Shown here: positions 1-8,507 of the stretch, piece after piece
How the letters are laid out: each line of letters opens with the position of its first letter
How positions within the stretch are numbered: position 1 is the stretch's first letter
NCBI RefSeq assembly: GCF_025567195.1
Contig: NZ_JAOQJF010000004.1
Coordinates: 87,679 to 151,678, forward strand
DNA length: 64,000 bases
Direction: 5' to 3'
Source: Alitiscatomonas aceti
GTDB taxonomy: Bacteria; Bacillota; Clostridia; Lachnospirales; Lachnospiraceae
Program-made: the position numbers and the translations under genes
Notes under the pieces: generated by a model
Database searches by the model: none
Told to the model about the DNA's origin: nothing
The model's input: only the letters and a program-made list of their open reading frames with translations

Positions 1-18
1 CCCGGGTTAAAATAAGGC

Positions 19-47
19 TTGAAATTCCAGCCGGCATCCGGTATAGT
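19..47 (+). promoter_or_regulatory. Promoter for yifB-dprA-topA
   Basis: A -35 TTGAAA (19-24) is separated by 17 bases from a -10 TATAGT (42-47). It lies about 150 bases upstream of yifB, and the leader between them carries a small GC hairpin (GCCGC 155-159 with GCGGC 166-170). No other gene starts in between, so it most likely drives yifB and the two genes after it. Confidence 0.6.
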
Positions 48-198
48 AGGAATCAGACAAAAGCTTTCTAAGATGATTTCAAATAAACTCTTTATTCATT
101 TCAAAAGCGATCAGAGAATTTCCATGAAGACCAGAGGACAAAAATATGGAGCATGCCGCAAAGCTGCGGCGTATTTCGGAAAGAAGGGAAGATAAGAC

Positions 199-1734
199 TT
201 GTTTGGAAAAGTGAATAGTATTTATCTCCAGGGCATGTGGGGGACCCAGGTGTCTGTGGAGGCGGATGTGAGCGGAGGCCTTCCCGGCTGGTCCTTTGTG
301 GGATACCTGGCCTCTGAGGTGCGGGAGGCCCAGGACCGGGTCCGGACGGCCATCCGGAACCTGGGAGTGGAGCTGCCGCCAAAAAAGGTGACCATCAACC
401 TGTCTCCTGCGGATCTGAGAAAGGAGGGAACGGGCTTTGATCTTGCCATTGCGGCGGCGATCCTGACGGCCTACGGGATCATCCCGGCCCCGGAGGAAAC
501 GTGGCTGTTTTTGGGGGAGCTGGGGCTGGACGGCCGTATCAAGGGGATCCCGGGAGCCCTTACCCTTACGGTCCGGGCCCAGGAGCTGGGGTTTACGCGG
601 CTGTTCCTGCCAGAGGAGAATCTGGAGGAGGCGTCCATGATCCAGGGGATCGGCCTGGTGGGAGCTGGGGATCTTAAGAGTCTTATGGAGCTCCTTAAGG
701 GAGCGGGTCCCATAAAGGAGTATGAGCGCCGGGAAAGGCCGGGAACAGACACGGGCCAGGAGAAATACGCCGGGGATTTTTCAGAGGTCAACGGGCAGAA
801 GGTTTTGCGGCGGGCGGCTGAGGTGGCAGTGGCCGGGATGCACAATCTCCTAATGATCGGCCCGGCGGGATCTGGAAAGACCATGGTGGCCCGGAGGCTT
901 GCGACGATCCTTCCGGCAATGACCCAGGAGGAGCAGATCGAAATCTCAAAAATATACAGTGTCTGCAATCTTCTTAGCGGGGAGGAGCCTCTGATCCGGA
1001 GACGGCCTTTCCGGGCGCCCCATCATACGGTATCGGCCCAGGCCCTGACCGGCGGAGGGAGCCGGCCAAAGCCCGGGGAGATATCTCTGGCCACCGGAGG
1101 GATCCTGTTTCTGGACGAGCTTCCGGAAATGAGCCGGGGGGCCCTGGAGGCCCTGAGACAGCCTCTGGAGGAGCGCCAGGTCACCATCTCCCGGGTTTAC
1201 GGAACGTGCAGCTATCCGGCTGATTTCCAGCTTGTGGCGGCCATGAATCCATGCAGGTGCGGACACTATCCGGACCTGTCCAGATGCACCTGTACCGCAG
1301 GGGAGGTGAGCCGGTATCTGGGAAAGATCTCCGGGCCGCTCCTGGACCGGATGGATATCTGCGTGGAGGCCCAGGCAGTGACCTATGAGGAGATGGAGGG
1401 GAAGGCGGAAAATGAGAGCTCGGCATCCATCCGCGCCAGGGTAGAAGCGGCCCGGGCCATCCAGAGAGAGCGGTTTAAAGGGCTTTCCATCCGGTGCAAC
1501 GGGGAGATGGGAGGAGGACAGATCCGCCGGTTCTGTCCACTTAATAAGGAAGAAAGTGAATTCATGGAGCATATTTTTTTCAGTCTGGGAATTTCAGTCC
1601 GGATGTACGGGAAGATCCTGAAGGTGGCCCGGACGGCGGCGGATCTGGATGGCCGGGAGCAGATCCTCACAAAGGATCTCAGCGAGGCCGTATCCTATGT
1701 GCGGATCCGGCAGCGGTACTGGAAAAACGGTTAG
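199..1734 (+). CDS. yifB: YifB/ComM family Mg-chelatase-like AAA+ ATPase
   Basis: Predicted 511-residue AAA+ ATPase of the YifB/ComM family. In naturally transformable bacteria ComM is a helicase that helps branch migration of incoming DNA; in Clostridia the role is less clear. The N-terminal ChlI-like domain covers about residues 1-200, a Walker A GPAGSGKT is near residue 221, and the family Cys motif NPCRCGHY is near residue 350. The start is TTG at 199: the protein then begins MFGKV as family members do, and AAGGGAAG lies just upstream. It is 11 bases from dprA, and pairing with dprA fits a DNA-processing role. The length is usual for the family. Confidence 0.92.
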   Translation: MFGKVNSIYLQGMWGTQVSVEADVSGGLPGWSFVGYLASEVREAQDRVRTAIRNLGVELPPKKVTINLSPADLRKEGTGFDLAIAAAILTAYGIIPAPEETWLFLGELGLDGRIKGIPGALTLTVRAQELGFTRLFLPEENLEEASMIQGIGLVGAGDLKSLMELLKGAGPIKEYERRERPGTDTGQEKYAGDFSEVNGQKVLRRAAEVAVAGMHNLLMIGPAGSGKTMVARRLATILPAMTQEEQIEISKIYSVCNLLSGEEPLIRRRPFRAPHHTVSAQALTGGGSRPKPGEISLATGGILFLDELPEMSRGALEALRQPLEERQVTISRVYGTCSYPADFQLVAAMNPCRCGHYPDLSRCTCTAGEVSRYLGKISGPLLDRMDICVEAQAVTYEEMEGKAENESSASIRARVEAARAIQRERFKGLSIRCNGEMGGGQIRRFCPLNKEESEFMEHIFFSLGISVRMYGKILKVARTAADLDGREQILTKDLSEAVSYVRIRQRYWKNG

Positions 1735-1745
1735 GGGGGAGGATC

Positions 1746-2837
1746 ATGACAGAAAAAGAATACCTTTATCTGCTCCTTCACGCAGCCGGGACCGGAGCAG
1801 TCACAGCCCAAAGGCTGTATGAACATTTTGGCAGCTATGAGCACATATGGAAGGCGGAAAAAAGGGAGCTGGAGCGGTCTGGGCTTTTAAGCCATGGAAG
1901 ACTTTCCGGGCTTCTGGAAGCCCGGCTGCGGGAAGAAGAGCTCCGGGAGGACTTTGCAGCCCTGGAAAAAAGAGGGCTCCGGTTTATTGCCTGGTGGGAG
2001 GAGGGATACCCCGGACGGCTCCTTCCCTTCAGGGACCGTCCGGCGGGGCTGTTCGTCCGGGGAACCCTTCCAGCAAAGGACCGGTTTACGGCGGCCATCG
2101 TAGGGGCCAGAAGCTGCACGGAGCTGGGCCGTCAAACCGCAGAGCGGCTGGCCTTCCGTCTGGCGGAGGCTGGCGTCCAGGTGATCAGCGGCCTGGCCCT
2201 GGGCATCGACGGAGCGGCCCATAAGGGCGCGCTGGAGGCGGGAGGGAAGACCTTTGCGGTCCTGGGCTGCGGAGCCGACCGGTGCTATCCCAGGGAAAAC
2301 TATGGATTGTTCCATAAAATGGAAACACAGGGAGGCGTCCTGTCTGAGTTCGTACCCGGAACAAGCCCGCTTCCCATGAATTTTCCCATGAGGAACCGGA
2401 TCATCAGCGGCCTTTCGGACGCGGTCATCCTGGTGGAGGCCAGGGAAAAAAGCGGCTCCCTGATCACTGCCGACCTGGCTCTGGAGCAGGGGAAAGAGGT
2501 ATTTGCCGTCCCGGGGCGGATCACAGATCCCCTAAGCCGCGGCTGCAACCGGCTGATCCAGAACGGAGCCGCCGTCTGCCTGGGGCCGGAGGATGTGCTG
2601 GAGGCCTTTGGGATAAAATTTGAAAAAAAGACAAGGGCCGATAAAAAAACAGAAAAGAGGCTTGCAAAGAATGAAAATATGGTGTATAGTTTCTTAGATT
2701 CGCGGTCCGGAACCCTGGAAGAGATCATGGATGCGTGCGGCTTATCCGTCACGGAAACAATGGAATGTTTGCTGAAACTGGAATTGATGGGAATGGTCCA
2801 GGGGAACGGGGATCAATATTATTGCAGAAAGTTGTGA
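1746..2837 (+). CDS. dprA: DNA-processing protein DprA
   Basis: Predicted 363-residue DprA/Smf, a cytoplasmic single-stranded-DNA-binding protein that loads RecA on incoming DNA during natural transformation. The Rossmann-like domain carries the family motif GLALGIDGAAHKG near residues 149-161 and later FPMRNRIISGLS. A C-terminal winged helix (about 300-363) follows a Lys-rich linker, as is common in Firmicutes. An SD-like GGGGGAGG precedes ATG 1746. It sits between yifB and topA with short gaps (11 and 7 bases), so the three are probably one transcript. Presence of dprA alone does not show that the organism is competent. Confidence 0.95.
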   Translation: MTEKEYLYLLLHAAGTGAVTAQRLYEHFGSYEHIWKAEKRELERSGLLSHGRLSGLLEARLREEELREDFAALEKRGLRFIAWWEEGYPGRLLPFRDRPAGLFVRGTLPAKDRFTAAIVGARSCTELGRQTAERLAFRLAEAGVQVISGLALGIDGAAHKGALEAGGKTFAVLGCGADRCYPRENYGLFHKMETQGGVLSEFVPGTSPLPMNFPMRNRIISGLSDAVILVEAREKSGSLITADLALEQGKEVFAVPGRITDPLSRGCNRLIQNGAAVCLGPEDVLEAFGIKFEKKTRADKKTEKRLAKNENMVYSFLDSRSGTLEEIMDACGLSVTETMECLLKLELMGMVQGNGDQYYCRKL

Positions 2838-2844
2838 GGTTGGT

Positions 2845-4923
2845 ATGGCCAGTAATCTTGTGATCGTAGAGTCTCCTGCAAAGGTGAAAACTATTAAGAA
2901 ATTTTTAGGATCCAGCTATGAGGTGGACGCGTCCGGCGGTCATGTACGGGATTTTCCCAAAAGCCAGTTCGGCATTGATGTGGACAACGATTTTGAACCG
3001 AAATATATTACGATCCGTGGAAAGGGCGAGGTCCTTGCCAGGCTGAGAAAGGAAGTCAAGAAGGCCGATAAGATCTATCTGGCAACGGACCCGGACCGGG
3101 AGGGGGAAGCCATCTCCTGGCATCTGTTAAAGGCGCTGAAGCTGGATGAGGTGAAGGATAAAAAGGTATATCGGATCAGCTTCAATGAGATTACGAAAAA
3201 CGCGGTGAAAACATCCTTAAAGGAGCCCAGAGCCATTGATATGAACCTGGTGGACGCCCAGCAGGCCAGGCGTATGCTGGACCGTATGGTGGGATACAGC
3301 ATCAGCCCGATCCTCTGGGAAAAGGTAAAAAGGGGCTTAAGCGCCGGCCGTGTCCAGTCGGTGGCCCTGCGGATGATCTGCGACCGGGAGGACGAGATCG
3401 CGGCCTTTATCCCCGAGGAGTACTGGAGCCTGGAGGCGGGACTTAAGGCTCCGGGAGCCAGAAAGCCCATGACTGCCAGGTTCCACCACGACCAGAACGG
3501 AAGGACCGAGATCCGGAGCCGTGCTGAAATGGAGGAGATCCGGAGCTTTCTGGAGGGAAAGAAATTCCTGGTGGAGGAGATCAAAAACGGAGAGAGGACC
3601 AAAAAGCCCCCGATCCCATTTACCACCAGCACCATGCAGCAGGAGGCCTCCAAGGCCCTGAATTTCTCTACTCAGAAGACCATGCGGGTCGCCCAGCAGT
3701 TATATGAGGGCGTGGACGTGAAGGGCCATGGCACCATCGGTCTTATCACATATCTGAGGACCGACTCCACCCGCGTGGCCGAGGAGGCGGACAAGACGGC
3801 CAGAGCCTTTATTGAAGAGCAGTACGGCAGCCAGTACGTTTCCCAGCGGGAGAGCGAGAAAAAGGCATCGGGAAAGATCCAGGATGCCCATGAGGCCATC
3901 CGTCCTACCAATATTGCCCTGACCCCGACGCAGGTGAAGGAGTCCCTGTCCAGGGACCAGTTCCGCTTATACCAGCTGATCTGGAAGCGGTTTGCTGCCA
4001 GCCGCATGGCAGCAGCCGTTTATGAGACCACATCCGTAAAGATCGGTGCAGAAGGAGTCCAGTTCACCATGACGGCCTCCAGGGTGAAGTTTGACGGCTT
4101 TATGTCAGTCTATATGGAGGCTGACGATAAGGAAGAAAAGAACCAGCTTCTGGCAAAGCTGGAAAAGGGCCAGGAGCTGGAGCTGGTAAGCCTGGAGGAC
4201 GCACAGCACTTTACCCAGCCGCCGGCCCATTATACGGAGGCCTCCCTGGTAAAGGCTCTGGAGGAGCAGGGCATCGGACGTCCCAGTACCTATGCTCCCA
4301 CCATCACCACGATCCTGTCGAGACGGTACATCACCAAAGAAAATAAGAATCTCTATGTGACGGAGCTGGGCGAGGTGGTAAACCGGATCATGAAGCAGTG
4401 CTTCCCCAGCATTGTGGACCTTACCTTCACAGCGAACCTGGAATTCCTCCTGGACAGCGTGGGGGAGGGAAACACCAGCTGGAAGACTGTTGTAAGAAAC
4501 TTTTATCCGGATCTCTGCGAAGCAGTTGAGGAAGCAAAGGAGACCCTGGAAACCGTTCATATTGCCGACGAGGAGTCCGATGAGCTGTGTGAGCTCTGTG
4601 GAAGGCGCATGGTCATCAAATATGGCCCCCACGGGAAGTTCCTGGCCTGTCCCGGCTTCCCTGAATGCCGCAACACGAAGCCGTATTTTGAAAAAACGGG
4701 AATCCCCTGTCCCAAATGCGGAAAAGAAGTGGTCATCAAAAAGACGAAAAAGGGAAGAAAATTTTACGGCTGCGAGGGCAATCCGGAATGTGATTTCATT
4801 TCCTGGCAGAAGCCGTCCAGAGAGAAATGTCCGGAATGCGGAAGCTATATGGTTGAAAAGGGAAACAAGCTGGCATGCTCCAATGAACAGTGCGGTTTTG
4901 TGAAAAATAGACAAGACTCATAG
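2845..4923 (+). CDS. topA: DNA topoisomerase I
   Basis: Predicted 692-residue type IA topoisomerase that relaxes negative supercoils. The N-terminal Toprim domain has VIVESPAKVKTI and the acidic DPDREGE motif near residue 82. The active-site tyrosine is in GLITYLRTDSTR, near residue 302. Three C-terminal zinc ribbons are visible between about residues 570 and 690 (CELCG..., CPKCG..., CPECG...), each Cys4. Seven bases separate it from dprA. Length and domain order are normal for Clostridia. Confidence 0.97.
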   Translation: MASNLVIVESPAKVKTIKKFLGSSYEVDASGGHVRDFPKSQFGIDVDNDFEPKYITIRGKGEVLARLRKEVKKADKIYLATDPDREGEAISWHLLKALKLDEVKDKKVYRISFNEITKNAVKTSLKEPRAIDMNLVDAQQARRMLDRMVGYSISPILWEKVKRGLSAGRVQSVALRMICDREDEIAAFIPEEYWSLEAGLKAPGARKPMTARFHHDQNGRTEIRSRAEMEEIRSFLEGKKFLVEEIKNGERTKKPPIPFTTSTMQQEASKALNFSTQKTMRVAQQLYEGVDVKGHGTIGLITYLRTDSTRVAEEADKTARAFIEEQYGSQYVSQRESEKKASGKIQDAHEAIRPTNIALTPTQVKESLSRDQFRLYQLIWKRFAASRMAAAVYETTSVKIGAEGVQFTMTASRVKFDGFMSVYMEADDKEEKNQLLAKLEKGQELELVSLEDAQHFTQPPAHYTEASLVKALEEQGIGRPSTYAPTITTILSRRYITKENKNLYVTELGEVVNRIMKQCFPSIVDLTFTANLEFLLDSVGEGNTSWKTVVRNFYPDLCEAVEEAKETLETVHIADEESDELCELCGRRMVIKYGPHGKFLACPGFPECRNTKPYFEKTGIPCPKCGKEVVIKKTKKGRKFYGCEGNPECDFISWQKPSREKCPECGSYMVEKGNKLACSNEQCGFVKNRQDS

Positions 4924-4984
4924 GGGGAAATGTGACACCTTTATGAAATAAAGGATAAATATTTCTTAATTAAACGAAAAAGTC

Positions 4985-5013
4985 TTGATATTCATGAAAT
5001 ATCGTGTTACAAT
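4985..5013 (+). promoter_or_regulatory. codY promoter with overlapping palindrome
   Basis: TTGATA (4985-4990), 17-base spacer, TACAAT (5008-5013). The spacer starts inside an inverted repeat GATATT-CATGA-AATATC (4987-5003). The palindrome resembles but does not match the CodY box AATTTTCWGAAAATT, having an extra central base; autoregulation is possible but unproven. Confidence 0.6.
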
Positions 5014-5071
5014 TCTCGTGAAAGAACATTTTTGCTATACGATATTGTGAAGAGAAGGAGGTTTTCGGATA

Positions 5072-5854
5072 ATGAGTGTGGAATTATTGGACAAGACCCG
5101 AAAAATTAACAAATTACTTCATAACAACAATTCTCACAAAGTGGTATTCAACGATATCTGTAAGGTACTGAGCGAGATCTTACTGTCAAATATCCTGGTG
5201 ATCAGTAAGAAGGGAAAGGTTCTTGGAGTGAGCATCTGTCCGGAGGTGGATGAGATCCATGAGCTGATCGAGGACAAGGTGGGCGGCTATATTGATAAAA
5301 TGCTCAATGAACGTCTGTTAAGCGTACTTTCCACAAAAGAAAACGTAAATCTCGCCACACTGGGATTTGCAGAAGAAAATGTAAAGAAGTACCAGGCGAT
5401 CATTACTCCCATCGATATTGCCGGAGAGCGTCTTGGAACACTGTTCATCTATAAAGCGGACGAACAGTACGACATTGACGATATCATCTTATGCGAGTAC
5501 GGCACCACCGTAGTCGGACTGGAAATGATGCGCTCGGTCAACGAGGAGAACGCGGAGGAGACCAGAAAGGTGCAGATCGTGAAATCGGCCATCAGCACGC
5601 TTTCGTTTTCAGAGCTGGAAGCCATCACGCATATTTTCGACGAGCTGGACGGAAATGAAGGGATCCTGGTTGCCAGCAAGATCGCAGACCGTGTGGGCAT
5701 CACCCGTTCCGTTATCGTAAATGCTTTGAGGAAATTTGAGAGCGCCGGTGTCATCGAGTCCCGGTCCTCCGGTATGAAGGGAACGTATATCAAGGTCCTC
5801 AACGACGTGATCTTTGACGAGTTAAAGAACCTGAAAAAGACGGGCAACAAGTAA
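5072..5854 (+). CDS. codY: GTP-sensing global repressor CodY
   Basis: Predicted 260-residue CodY, the branched-chain-amino-acid and GTP responsive repressor of low-GC Gram-positives. An N-terminal GAF domain occupies about residues 1-155 and a winged helix-turn-helix lies near residues 200-240 (SKIADRVGITRSVIVNALRK). Length and sequence are typical. AAGGAGG precedes ATG 5072. It is transcribed from its own promoter and closed by a strong terminator, so it stands apart from topA and rpsB. Confidence 0.97.
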   Translation: MSVELLDKTRKINKLLHNNNSHKVVFNDICKVLSEILLSNILVISKKGKVLGVSICPEVDEIHELIEDKVGGYIDKMLNERLLSVLSTKENVNLATLGFAEENVKKYQAIITPIDIAGERLGTLFIYKADEQYDIDDIILCEYGTTVVGLEMMRSVNEENAEETRKVQIVKSAISTLSFSELEAITHIFDELDGNEGILVASKIADRVGITRSVIVNALRKFESAGVIESRSSGMKGTYIKVLNDVIFDELKNLKKTGNK

Positions 5855-5872
5855 TCTGCCTGCGGAATATGG

Positions 5873-5913
5873 AAAAGAGGGCGCTTCCGGTATCGGACGG
5901 CGCTTTCTTTTTT
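5873..5913 (+). terminator. codY terminator
   Basis: AAAAGAGGGCGC (5873-5884) pairs with GCGCTTTCTTTT (5900-5911) over 12 bp with two G-U pairs; an inner CCG/CGG stem has a GTAT loop. A T-rich tail runs through the 3' arm to 5913. Confidence 0.8.
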
Positions 5914-5935
5914 GCAAAAGAATGTGAAAAAACAC

Positions 5936-5964
5936 TTGCACACCGGGAATACTTATGTTATATT
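5936..5964 (+). promoter_or_regulatory. rpsB promoter
   Basis: TTGCAC (5936-5941), 17-base spacer, TATATT (5959-5964). The roughly 110-base leader before rpsB holds a GCCG-AAAC-CGGC hairpin near 6025 and could be an S2 autoregulatory leader, but I could not match it to a known consensus. Confidence 0.65.
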
Positions 5965-6078
5965 TGAAAAGCTGACAATATGCACGTCTGCGGATTCTGA
6001 AAATGGTGCTGCCGAAACCGGCGGTCTTTGAGGAAGTCAGATGCAGGCGGAAGAAAAAAACCATATGGAGGAAAGAAA

Positions 6079-6813
6079 ATGAGCGTTATTTCAATGAAGC
6101 AGCTTCTGGAAGCCGGCGTACATTTCGGCCACCAGACAAGAAGATGGAACCCCAAAATGGCTCCGTACATCTACACTGAGAGAAATGGTATCTACATCAT
6201 CGATCTTCAGAAATCCGTAGGCAAGGTTGACGAGGCTTACAAGGCCATCGCTGACATCGCTGCAGACGGCGGCACCATCCTGTTCGTAGGAACAAAGAAG
6301 CAGGCCCAGGATGCCATCAAGACAGAGGCAGAGCGCTGCAACATGTTCTATGTAAACGAGAGATGGCTGGGCGGCATGCTCACCAACTTCAAGACCATCC
6401 AGTCCAGAATCGCAAGATTAAAAGCGATCGAGAAGATGGCTGAGGACGGAACCTTCGACGTACTTCCTAAGAAGGAAGTAATCGCTCTTAAGAAAGAGTG
6501 GGAGAAGTTAGAGAAGAACCTGGGCGGCATCAAGGAAATGAAGAAGATCCCGGATGCGATCTTTGTTGTAGATCCGAAGAAGGAAAGAATCTGCGTACAG
6601 GAAGCCCACACTCTGGGAATCCCGCTGATCGGTATCGCTGATACAAACTGCGATCCGGAAGAGCTGGATTATGTGATCCCGGGTAACGACGACGCCATCA
6701 GAGCCGTTAAGCTGATCGTGTCCAAGATGGCTGACGCAGTGATCGAGGCAAACCAGGGCGAAGCAGAAGCAGTTGAAGAGATGGCTGCAGAGGAAGAGTC
6801 TGCAGAGGCTTAA
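6079..6813 (+). CDS. rpsB: 30S ribosomal protein S2
   Basis: Predicted 244-residue ribosomal protein S2. The sequence after ATG 6079 (MSVISMKQLLEAGVHFGHQ) is the usual S2 N-terminus and GGAGG lies 7 bases upstream, so the in-frame codons further upstream are not part of the protein. Motifs RRWNPKMAPYI and FVGTKKQAQ are present, and the C-terminal tail is acidic and Ala/Glu-rich. The next gene is tsf, the nearly universal partner. Confidence 0.98.
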   Translation: MSVISMKQLLEAGVHFGHQTRRWNPKMAPYIYTERNGIYIIDLQKSVGKVDEAYKAIADIAADGGTILFVGTKKQAQDAIKTEAERCNMFYVNERWLGGMLTNFKTIQSRIARLKAIEKMAEDGTFDVLPKKEVIALKKEWEKLEKNLGGIKEMKKIPDAIFVVDPKKERICVQEAHTLGIPLIGIADTNCDPEELDYVIPGNDDAIRAVKLIVSKMADAVIEANQGEAEAVEEMAAEEESAEA

Positions 6814-6826
6814 ATCTCAGCAGTGC

Positions 6827-6857
6827 CGGCCGGGTTTCCGTGGGAATCCGGCCGTTT
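6827..6857 (+). terminator. Attenuator hairpin between rpsB and tsf
   Basis: CGGCCGG (6827-6833) pairs with CCGGCCG (6848-6854), with a partly paired interior. Only three T follow, so it is more likely a partial attenuator or RNA-processing/stability hairpin than a full terminator. Confidence 0.45.
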
Positions 6858-6887
6858 GAGTATATTCATAAATCGGAGGAAACGAAC

Positions 6888-7829
6888 ATGGCAGCAGTAA
6901 CAGCCGCAATGGTAAAAGAATTAAGAGAAATGACAGGCACCGGAATGATGGACTGCAAGAAGGCTCTTGCAGCTACCGAAGGCGACATGGACAAGGCCGT
7001 TGAGTTCTTACGTGAAAAAGGACTTGCAGGCGCAGCTAAGAAGGCTGGCCGTATCGCAGCAGAGGGTATCGTTGTTACAGCCCTTTCCGCAGACGAGAAG
7101 AGCGCAGTAGTTGTAGAGGTAAACGCTGAGACAGACTTCGTGGCAAAGAACGAGAAGTTCCAGACCTACGCAGCTGACGTTGCAGCCCAGGCTCTGAACA
7201 CCAGCGCAGCAGATATGGATGCATTTATGGAAGAGAAATGGGAAAAGGATCCGTCCATGACCGTAAAAGAGGCTCTGTCCTCCCAGATCTCCATCATCGG
7301 TGAGAACATGAATATCCGCCGTTTTGAGCAGGTAAAGGAGGAGAACGGTTTCGTTGCTTCCTATATCCATGCCGGCGGTAAGATCGGTGTTCTTGTGGAT
7401 GTTGAGACAGACGTTGTAAACGACGCTGTTAAGGAAATGGCAAGAAACGTGGCAATGCAGTGTGCAGCCTTAAAGCCCCAGTATACCGACCGCAGCGAGA
7501 TCAGCGCCGATTTCATCGAGCATGAGAAGAGCATCCTGATGGCGCAGATCATGAACGATCCCAAGGAGGCTTCCAAGCCGGAGAAGGTGATCCAGGGCAT
7601 GATCCAGGGCCGTATCAACAAGGAAATGAAAGAGATCTGCCTCTTAGACCAGGTTTATGTAAAGGCAGAGGACGGCAAGCAGTCCGTATCCCAGTATGTG
7701 GCTGAGGTTGCAAAGGCCAACGGCGCAAAGATCGCTGTTAAGAAGTTCGTCCGCTTCGAGACCGGCGAGGGAATGGAAAAGAAGAACGAGGACTTTGCAG
7801 CAGAGGTTGCAAAGCAGATGGGACAGTAA
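6888..7829 (+). CDS. tsf: Elongation factor Ts
   Basis: Predicted 313-residue EF-Ts, the guanine-nucleotide exchange factor of EF-Tu. The N-terminal UBA-like domain contains ELREMTGTGMMDCKKAL; the core has NAETDFVAKNE, the EF-Tu-contacting TDFV motif. ATG 6888 is chosen because CGGAGG precedes it and the family N-terminus starts here. It is longer than the E. coli protein by about 30 residues, as often in Clostridia. Unlike in most Firmicutes, pyrH does not follow; it is 35 kb away. Confidence 0.98.
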   Translation: MAAVTAAMVKELREMTGTGMMDCKKALAATEGDMDKAVEFLREKGLAGAAKKAGRIAAEGIVVTALSADEKSAVVVEVNAETDFVAKNEKFQTYAADVAAQALNTSAADMDAFMEEKWEKDPSMTVKEALSSQISIIGENMNIRRFEQVKEENGFVASYIHAGGKIGVLVDVETDVVNDAVKEMARNVAMQCAALKPQYTDRSEISADFIEHEKSILMAQIMNDPKEASKPEKVIQGMIQGRINKEMKEICLLDQVYVKAEDGKQSVSQYVAEVAKANGAKIAVKKFVRFETGEGMEKKNEDFAAEVAKQMGQ

Positions 7830-7862
7830 GCTTCCCGTCAAAACAGCATAGAAAGATTTTAA

Positions 7863-7893
7863 GAGCTCTGGAGGGATCCAGGGCTTTTTTTTT
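7863..7893 (+). terminator. tsf terminator 1
   Basis: GCTCTGG (7865-7871) and CCAGGGC (7878-7884) form a stem with loop AGGGAT, followed by nine T (7885-7893). Confidence 0.85.
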
Positions 7894-7903
7894 AACGAAA
7901 ATG

Positions 7904-7942
7904 GCCCGAACCAGAGAAGATTGATCTGGTGCGGGCTTTTTT
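7904..7942 (+). terminator. tsf terminator 2 (tandem)
   Basis: A 12-bp stem with one mismatch (GCCCGAACCAGA 7904-7915 with TCTGGTGCGGGC 7925-7936) and six T. It also lies just beyond the stop of the convergent XRE gene and may block read-through from either side. Confidence 0.75.
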
Positions 7943-7951
7943 CATTTCTGG

Positions 7952-8317
7952 CTATTTTTCGTCGCAGGCCTTTAAAAAGAGCCGGAGAAGCTCCATGGCA
8001 TAGGAGCGCTTTTTTTCGCTGCAGTGCCCAAGGAGTTCTTCGACGGCTTCCATTTCCAAAAGCTGTTCCGGAGTCTTTGGTTCGGTGTCTTCGTATCCAT
8101 AGATGATGTAGTCCATGGTAACATTCAGACTTGAGGATAGAAGGATCAGGGTTTCAATGGACATGCCGCAGCTGCCGCGTTCAATATCCTGGCAGTATTT
8201 GTAGGCGCGTCCGATCTTTTCAGCGAGCTCTTCCTGGGTCATTCCTAGAAGAAGCCGCCGCTGCCGGATACGGTCGCCGGCAGCGATCCGGTCGTAAAGT
8301 TGCATGGGAGACCTCAC
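7952..8317 (-). CDS. XRE-family transcriptional regulator of the polysaccharide locus
   Basis: Predicted 121-residue DNA-binding protein. The helix-turn-helix spans about residues 16-70 (RIRQRRLLLGMTQEELAEKI then YKYCQDIERG), the Cro/C1 type. The C-terminal 45 residues are acidic and helical, probably for dimerisation. It is divergent from the cpsB operon, and the 190-base gap between them holds two direct repeats next to the operon promoter, so it probably controls that operon (inference). Start: CAT at 8315-8317 with AGTGAGG upstream; a second ATG four codons on is also possible. Confidence 0.8.
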   Translation of the reverse strand: MRSPMQLYDRIAAGDRIRQRRLLLGMTQEELAEKIGRAYKYCQDIERGSCGMSIETLILLSSSLNVTMDYIIYGYEDTEPKTPEQLLEMEAVEELLGHCSEKKRSYAMELLRLFLKACDEK

Positions 8318-8385
8318 TTTCTTTGTATGAATCTGGAATTTTAAACCAACAGCTCAATAGTAGTACCAGAATATAAAAAACTATC

Positions 8386-8422
8386 ACACCTGTTTTAAAC
8401 ATACATTCAACACCTGTTTTAA
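8386..8422. repeat. Pair of ACACCTGTTTTAA direct repeats (candidate operator)
   Basis: The 13-mer ACACCTGTTTTAA occurs at 8386-8398 and 8410-8422, start-to-start spacing 24 bases, immediately upstream of the -35 of the cpsB operon. An inverted partial copy AACAGGTG lies at 8503-8510, over the cpsB ribosome site. The layout suits a regulator bound on one face of the helix; the divergent XRE protein is the obvious candidate. Confidence 0.55.
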
Positions 8423-8433
8423 GCGAAAAAACC

Positions 8434-8462
8434 TTGAATTTATTTTTATACTGTGGTAGAGT
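8434..8462 (+). promoter_or_regulatory. Promoter of the polysaccharide operon
   Basis: TTGAAT (8434-8439), 17-base spacer, TAGAGT (8457-8462). It lies between the direct repeats and cpsB, about 45 bases before the first start codon. Confidence 0.6.
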
Positions 8463-8507
8463 ATCTTATGAAAAATATGGAATGCAATGCGCAGACCATG
8501 AGAACAG

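Noticed and set aside
4987..5003. CodY box upstream of codY
   Set aside because: The palindrome has a central CATG instead of C-W-G and does not fit the 15-base consensus; kept only as an unspecified palindrome.
8131..8402. Small frames on either strand over the XRE gene and its upstream region
   Set aside because: They overlap the well-supported regulator or its promoter region and lack ribosome sites.
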